Shown piece by piece: positions 6,459-10,407 of a stretch of DNA of 10,407 nucleotides. The translations under genes were made by a program, and so were the position numbers. Under the pieces are notes generated by a model. The model saw only the letters and a program-made list of their open reading frames with translations. It ran no database searches and had not been told where the DNA came from. Source of the stretch: Treponema sp. UBA3870 (GTDB taxonomy: Bacteria > Spirochaetota > Spirochaetia > Treponematales > Treponemataceae); the NCBI GenBank assembly GCA_002392275.1, contig DGGQ01000020.1:1-10407 (forward strand). The letters are read 5' to 3'. Within the stretch, counting starts at the first letter, position 1. Every line of letters starts with the position of its first letter.

Positions 6459-7787
6459 ATGATAAAGATTCAGAACGCCGCAGATGTGGAAAATGGATTT
6501 TTTTCGGGGCGCGATTTTGGACCCGGAATTGATGCTGTGCGTGAGATTTTAAATGACGTGAAATCCAATGGCGACAAGGCTCTCCATCATTATGCGACCA
6601 GGTTTGATGTTTCAGATCCCGAGACATTTAAAATTCCGCAGGAAAGCTTGAAGGCCGCTGCTGAAAAAATGCGTTCGGAAAATCCAGACCTTTACAATTC
6701 GCTCTCATATTCAAAGGACCTTGCGCTTAGGTTTGCAAAAAAACAGAAAGAATCTTTTGATGATTTTGAGGTAGAGCTTGAGCCGGGGCTTTTTACTGGA
6801 CAAAAAAATATTGCTGTTGACAGGGCGGGTGTCTATGTTCCTGCCGGTCGTTTTCCTTTGGTCAGCACGGTTGTTATGACGGTGGTTCCAGCCGTTGCCG
6901 CCGGTGTGAAGGAGATTGTTCTCTGCACTCCACCGAGAGTCCACCCGGATGGCAGCAGAAAACCCTATGCCGATGAAAATATAATGGCAGCCGCCTATAT
7001 CTGTGGTGTCACGGATGCTTACGCTTGTGGTGGAAGTCAGGCGATTGCCGCGATGGCTTTTGGTACTGAATCAATCCCCAAGGTTGATGTGATTGTTGGT
7101 CCCGGAAACAAATTTGTTGCGGAGGCGAAGAAGCTGGTCTACGGAACTGTTGGAATCGACATGATTGCGGGACCGACCGAGGTTTTTATAATAGCCGACT
7201 CTTCAGCAAATCCACAGTGGCTTGCGGCTGATCTTCTTGCTCAGGCGGAACACGATGTTGTAGCCCAGCCCATCCTTGTTACCAATGACGCGGAGCTTGC
7301 TCAAAAAGTTGCCAACGAAATTGAAAGACAGCTGGAGACTCTTCCCACAAAAGAGATTGCGCGCCAGAGTATTGATAATTATGGGCGTATTATAATAGTA
7401 GAAAATCTTGAAGAGGCCGCATCCATTGCAAACAAAAAAGCCCCGGAGCATCTGGAGCTTGCCATGGAGGATGGATTGGAGCGGGAGCGTGTGCAGAATC
7501 TGGTCCACAACTATGGTTCCCTCTTTGTCGGACATGGAGCTGCGGAGGTCTTTGGTGATTATGCGGCTGGATTGAACCACACATTGCCTACATCGGGAAG
7601 CGCGAGATTTACCGGTGGACTTTCGGTGCGTATGTTCATAAAGACCGTGACAACTTTGCGGACCGACAATCAAAAAGATGGAGCAAAAAAATCAGCGGTG
7701 GCTGCTGGATTCCTTGGTGATGCGGAAGGTCTTGCAGCCCATGCGAGAGCCGCAAGATTCAGACTGGACAATTTGGAGGCGAAATGA
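6459..7787 (+). CDS. hisD: Histidinol dehydrogenase (HisD)
   Basis: A 442-residue enzyme (E. coli HisD is 434) that oxidises L-histidinol to histidine with NAD+ in two steps, zinc-dependent and cytoplasmic. The family signature runs over about 210-242 (VGPGNKFVAEAKK, then GIDMIAGPTEV). Probable zinc ligands are Gln262 and His265 (LAQAEHD), Asp367 (FGDYAAGLNH) and His428 (AAHARAARFR). The catalytic Glu-His pair is Glu330/His331 in KAPEHLEL. Nothing essential appears to be missing. I chose ATG 6459 because GGAGG at 6448-6452 is six bases upstream; GTG at 6456 would leave only three. No other his gene is nearby, so the pathway, if complete, is encoded elsewhere. Its stop overlaps the start of def (ATGA), linking histidine synthesis to N-terminal formyl-Met processing in one transcript. 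HisD homologues with other substrates exist (for example sulfopropanediol dehydrogenases), but the active site here fits true HisD. Confidence 0.95.
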   Translation: MIKIQNAADVENGFFSGRDFGPGIDAVREILNDVKSNGDKALHHYATRFDVSDPETFKIPQESLKAAAEKMRSENPDLYNSLSYSKDLALRFAKKQKESFDDFEVELEPGLFTGQKNIAVDRAGVYVPAGRFPLVSTVVMTVVPAVAAGVKEIVLCTPPRVHPDGSRKPYADENIMAAAYICGVTDAYACGGSQAIAAMAFGTESIPKVDVIVGPGNKFVAEAKKLVYGTVGIDMIAGPTEVFIIADSSANPQWLAADLLAQAEHDVVAQPILVTNDAELAQKVANEIERQLETLPTKEIARQSIDNYGRIIIVENLEEAASIANKKAPEHLELAMEDGLERERVQNLVHNYGSLFVGHGAAEVFGDYAAGLNHTLPTSGSARFTGGLSVRMFIKTVTTLRTDNQKDGAKKSAVAAGFLGDAEGLAAHARAARFRLDNLEAK

Positions 7788-8365
7788 AAATCTACAAACT
7801 TGGTGAGGAAATCCTTAGAGAAAAATGTGAACCGGTCAAGCCTGAGGAAATAAACGACGAACTTAGAAGCATCCTGAACGAAATGTTCGAAACCATGATT
7901 TCGGCAAACGGAGTTGGACTTGCCGCTCCACAGGTTGGAATCAACAAAAGATTTTTCGTCGCCATGGCAGATGATGAAATCCGGCGTGTGTTCATAAATC
8001 CGACAATCACAAAGACATCCAGCGACTTGGTTGACTACGAGGAGGGATGCCTTTCAATTCCGGGTGTATATGAAAATATAAAGCGACCGTCAAAAGTTTC
8101 AGTTTCGGCGACCAATGAGAATGGAAAACACTTTACAATAGAAGAGGCCGACGGAATCCTTGCGCGCATTATACAGCATGAGAGCGACCATCTTGATGGT
8201 GTGCTGTATATCGACCGTGGCGACGAGGATTTCAAAAACAAGACAATTGACCAATTTAAAAAACGTGCCGAACGTGCAGCAAAAAAAGCCGAGGAGAAAG
8301 CCAAAAAACAGGCGAGCATAGCGGCAAAGATTGCGGCAAAACAGGCCAGGAAAAACGGTAACTAA
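7784..8365 (+). CDS. def: Peptide deformylase with basic C-terminal extension
   Basis: A 193-residue metalloenzyme that removes the formyl group from nascent polypeptides at the ribosome exit. All three deformylase motifs are present: GVGLAAPQ (43-50), EEGCLS (86-91, metal ligand Cys89) and QHESDH (131-136, ligands His132 and His136, catalytic Glu133). The core ends near residue 150. What follows (about 151-193) is a Lys/Ala-rich, probably helical tail with about 15 Lys/Arg in 43 residues and motifs such as AERAAKKAEEKAKK. Common deformylases are about 165-175 residues, so the tail is an extension. In E. coli the C-terminal helix of Def docks on the ribosome, and the tail may strengthen such docking; this is inference. 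The ATG overlaps the hisD stop by four bases, with GGAGG at 7775-7779 serving it. fmt follows two bases after the stop. Confidence 0.96.
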   Translation: MKIYKLGEEILREKCEPVKPEEINDELRSILNEMFETMISANGVGLAAPQVGINKRFFVAMADDEIRRVFINPTITKTSSDLVDYEEGCLSIPGVYENIKRPSKVSVSATNENGKHFTIEEADGILARIIQHESDHLDGVLYIDRGDEDFKNKTIDQFKKRAERAAKKAEEKAKKQASIAAKIAAKQARKNGN

Positions 8366-8367
8366 AG

Positions 8368-9381
8368 ATGCTTAGAGTTTTGTATGCTGGAAGTCCCGCT
8401 GCTTCGTCAAGGGCTTTGGAGCTTATACTGAAAGACAGCTACATGTCCTCATCCATCCCCGAGGAGCAGTACAAGGTTGTCGGAGTTTTGACCAATCCAC
8501 CGTCAACACAGGGCCGCCACAGGGATTTGATTCCAACGGAGGTTGCCCACTACGCACAGATTTGGAACGAGGCCAGAGATGATGGCATTGTCATTTTAAG
8601 CCCGGAGCATCTAAAGCAGGAGGCCCGCGACCAGATTGCCTCATTGCACCCGGATGTGTTCATCTGTTTTGCTTACGGGCACATTCTTGGTCCAAAGTTT
8701 TTTTCCCTGTTCAAGTATGGCGGAATCAACCTGCATCCATCGCTCCTGCCAAAATATCGTGGGGCTACGCCGGTCAATCAGGCCATACTGAATTGTGACA
8801 GGGAGACTGGAATCAGCATACAGAAGATGGCTCTTGGAATTGACGAGGGGGACATTCTCAGCCAGCAGAAATGGACGCTGACCGGAACCGAGACCGCAGA
8901 ATCCCTTTTGCGTGAGGTCGCGCTGCATGGTGCAATCTCCATAACGACGATTCTCCGCTACATTGCCAAGCACAAGGAACTTCCGATAAGTGTTCCGCAG
9001 CATGGTGTGGCAAGCTATTGCAGCATAATCAAAAAGGAGGACGGCAGAATCAGATGGGGGGATTCCGCCGAGCAGATTGATGCAAAAATCAGGGCGTACA
9101 CTCCATGGCCTGGATGCTTTACGACCTGCGGTGGACAGACTTTGAGAATAATCAAGGCCCGCGACGCTGACAAGATTGCCTATCAGGACAGCTCGATTCC
9201 AAAAGACACCGGTGCAGTTCCAGGTACAGTCCTTGCGTACAACAAGCAGCGTGGCATACTGATTCAGACCGGCGACGGCATATTGATTGCGACCGAACTT
9301 CAGTGGCAGGCAAAAAAGGCCATGGACTATAAATCTTTTATGAATGGAAGTCGAAATTTTATAGGCTCCGTCTTGGAGTAG
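8368..9381 (+). CDS. fmt: Methionyl-tRNA formyltransferase
   Basis: A 337-residue cytoplasmic enzyme (E. coli Fmt is 315) that transfers a formyl group from 10-formyltetrahydrofolate to initiator Met-tRNA. The N-terminal formyltransferase domain covers about 1-205: CFAYGHILGP, then INLHPSLLPKYRGATPVNQA with catalytic Asn121 and His123, and GIDEGDIL with Asp159. The same spacing is seen in E. coli (Asn106, His108, Asp144). The C-terminal OB-fold tRNA-binding domain starts near 215 (YCSIIKKEDGRIRW, then IRAYTPWPG). The N-terminus has slight extra loops (about 25-35 and 66-75) compared with E. coli. It is the functional partner of def, only two bases upstream. No strong ribosome binding site is seen before ATG 8368, so translation probably depends on coupling to def. 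Confidence 0.96.
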   Translation: MLRVLYAGSPAASSRALELILKDSYMSSSIPEEQYKVVGVLTNPPSTQGRHRDLIPTEVAHYAQIWNEARDDGIVILSPEHLKQEARDQIASLHPDVFICFAYGHILGPKFFSLFKYGGINLHPSLLPKYRGATPVNQAILNCDRETGISIQKMALGIDEGDILSQQKWTLTGTETAESLLREVALHGAISITTILRYIAKHKELPISVPQHGVASYCSIIKKEDGRIRWGDSAEQIDAKIRAYTPWPGCFTTCGGQTLRIIKARDADKIAYQDSSIPKDTGAVPGTVLAYNKQRGILIQTGDGILIATELQWQAKKAMDYKSFMNGSRNFIGSVLE

Positions 9382-9435
9382 AATCTGGCTCAAAAACCAG
9401 TAGAAAAAAGTTTGCAAAAATAGTAGGATAATCAA

Positions 9436-10407
9436 ATGAGCGACGAAACTATTGAAAACGAGAAAAACAATTTTTCTGAAGAAACTGTTGAATCCGTTGA
9501 TTCGGCAAAGAAAACAAAAAAGAAGCGTCAGTTTGGAACCGCCTTTAGTGATTTGCTGAAAAACTTTGGCAAGGGCGGTTGGGTGCTTTTTTTGACCATG
9601 CTGCTGACTTTTCTTGTGATGATTGCCGTCTGTCTTGGCGTGTTCTTCTATTCTGTACATGGCGAAGAAAAAGTCATGGTACCGAATGTGATTGGAAAAA
9701 CTTTGACCAACGCGCTGTTCGATATGCAGGTCAAGGAGCTTTACCCAAAAATCTCCCTGCGCTATTCCGAGCTTCCTGGTGACGAGGGGACAATCCTTGA
9801 ACAGAATCCGGCCCCTGGTTCCATCGTCAAGGCCTACCGCACAATCAATTTGATTGTAAGCCGTGGTGTCGAGATGGAGGCTATGGAGAACTTTGTCGGA
9901 AGCAATATTGATGATGTCCAGGTCAGACTGAAGACTCTTTTCAGCGACGATCCTTCCATTGAATTTGCCCCAGTCATTTATCAAAAAGATTCCTCACCGG
10001 CGGGAACCATTTTGGCACAGTATCCGGAGCCGGGAACATATCTTTCCCATCTGAAGATTTATTTTATTGTCAGCACAAACAATGCGAATGTGACAACCAT
10101 TGTCCCGAACATTCAGGGCATGAGCGTCCAGCAGGTGCTTGCTGAAATGGAAAAATATCCTGTCCTGTTTGATTTTACATCCGTCACATCTGACAGCATC
10201 GAGACCCCGGCGACTGTAACATCACAGGAAAGGGCGGGCGACAATGTTGATGAGTTCACAAGGGTCAAGGCCCAGTTTACTCTTCCGGCTCCAGACCCGG
10301 AGGGCGCAACGGCATACGGTCTGTTCACATACACATTGCCGGAATATCCGTATCCTGTCAGTGTGCGTCTTGAAAGCTCCGACATTGAGGGAAATGTGAC
10401 AAAGATT
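9436..10407 (+). CDS. Membrane-anchored PASTA-domain protein (partial, C-terminus outside window)
   Basis: The frame is open from ATG 9436 to the window edge (324 codons, no stop). AGGA (9425-9428) lies seven bases upstream. The N-terminal 48 residues are charged (KKTKKKRQF) and probably cytoplasmic. One membrane span lies at about 49-73, then extracytoplasmic PASTA-type repeats at about 78-145 (MVPNVIGKTL, then LEQNPAPGSIV), 148-215 (NFVGSNIDDVQ, then LAQYPEPGTYL) and 219-285 (IVPNIQGMSVQQVL). From about 290 the sequence no longer looks like PASTA. PASTA domains bind peptidoglycan or muropeptides in Ser/Thr kinases and penicillin-binding proteins. No kinase or transpeptidase domain is present in the visible part. 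It lies 54 bases after fmt, probably in the same operon. A cell-wall-associated role in the periplasm is inferred; the precise function is unknown. Confidence 0.88.
   Translation, partial: MSDETIENEKNNFSEETVESVDSAKKTKKKRQFGTAFSDLLKNFGKGGWVLFLTMLLTFLVMIAVCLGVFFYSVHGEEKVMVPNVIGKTLTNALFDMQVKELYPKISLRYSELPGDEGTILEQNPAPGSIVKAYRTINLIVSRGVEMEAMENFVGSNIDDVQVRLKTLFSDDPSIEFAPVIYQKDSSPAGTILAQYPEPGTYLSHLKIYFIVSTNNANVTTIVPNIQGMSVQQVLAEMEKYPVLFDFTSVTSDSIETPATVTSQERAGDNVDEFTRVKAQFTLPAPDPEGATAYGLFTYTLPEYPYPVSVRLESSDIEGNVTKI

Noticed and set aside
9385..9400. CTGG-(8 bases)-CCAG hairpin after fmt as a possible terminator.
   Set aside because: The stem has only four pairs and is followed by an A-rich, not T-rich, run. 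Readthrough into the PASTA gene is more likely.
8641..9984. A 447-codon open frame on the minus strand opposite fmt and the PASTA gene.
   Set aside because: It is antisense to two genes with clear family motifs and its translation shows no recognisable domain or sensible composition. It is a shadow frame.

Overview
The window is chromosomal sequence, most likely from a spirochaete of the genus Treponema (a host-associated or gut type). This placement is an inference. It rests on a run of peptide deformylase, methionyl-tRNA formyltransferase and a membrane PASTA protein, a very large chemoreceptor of a kind treponemes carry, and tightly packed genes. No 16S rRNA or other decisive marker is present. 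I see no tRNA, rRNA, CRISPR array, insertion sequence or prophage gene. Coding density is very high, and the only sizeable non-coding stretch is the 136-base divergent region at 6323-6458.

Leftward (minus strand) unit, 6322 down to 1, with gaps of only 7-14 bases: pyrF (orotidine 5'-phosphate decarboxylase), a HAD-family phosphatase, a ModF-like protein with two ABC ATPase domains, and a giant receptor whose C-terminus leaves the window at base 1. The receptor is the most striking item. Its secreted part has about 14 'two-component regulator propeller' repeats plus a Y_Y_Y domain, which is the sensor head typical of hybrid two-component systems. This is followed by one membrane span and a methyl-accepting chemotaxis signalling hairpin instead of a histidine kinase.

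Rightward (plus strand) unit, 6459 to the end: hisD (histidinol dehydrogenase), def (peptide deformylase with an unusual Lys/Ala-rich tail), fmt (methionyl-tRNA formyltransferase), and a membrane-anchored protein with three PASTA-type repeats that runs off the right edge. hisD and def overlap by four bases (ATGA) and def and fmt are two bases apart, so these are probably cotranscribed and translationally coupled. def and fmt act at opposite ends of the same cycle: Fmt formylates initiator Met-tRNA and Def removes the formyl group from the finished peptide.

The divergent region holds a good sigma-70-type promoter for the hisD unit (TTGAAC, 17 bases, extended -10 TATACT) with an inverted repeat over the -10. 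It also holds a weaker promoter candidate for pyrF whose predicted start falls at or next to the ATG, which suggests a leaderless message. No convincing terminator was seen.
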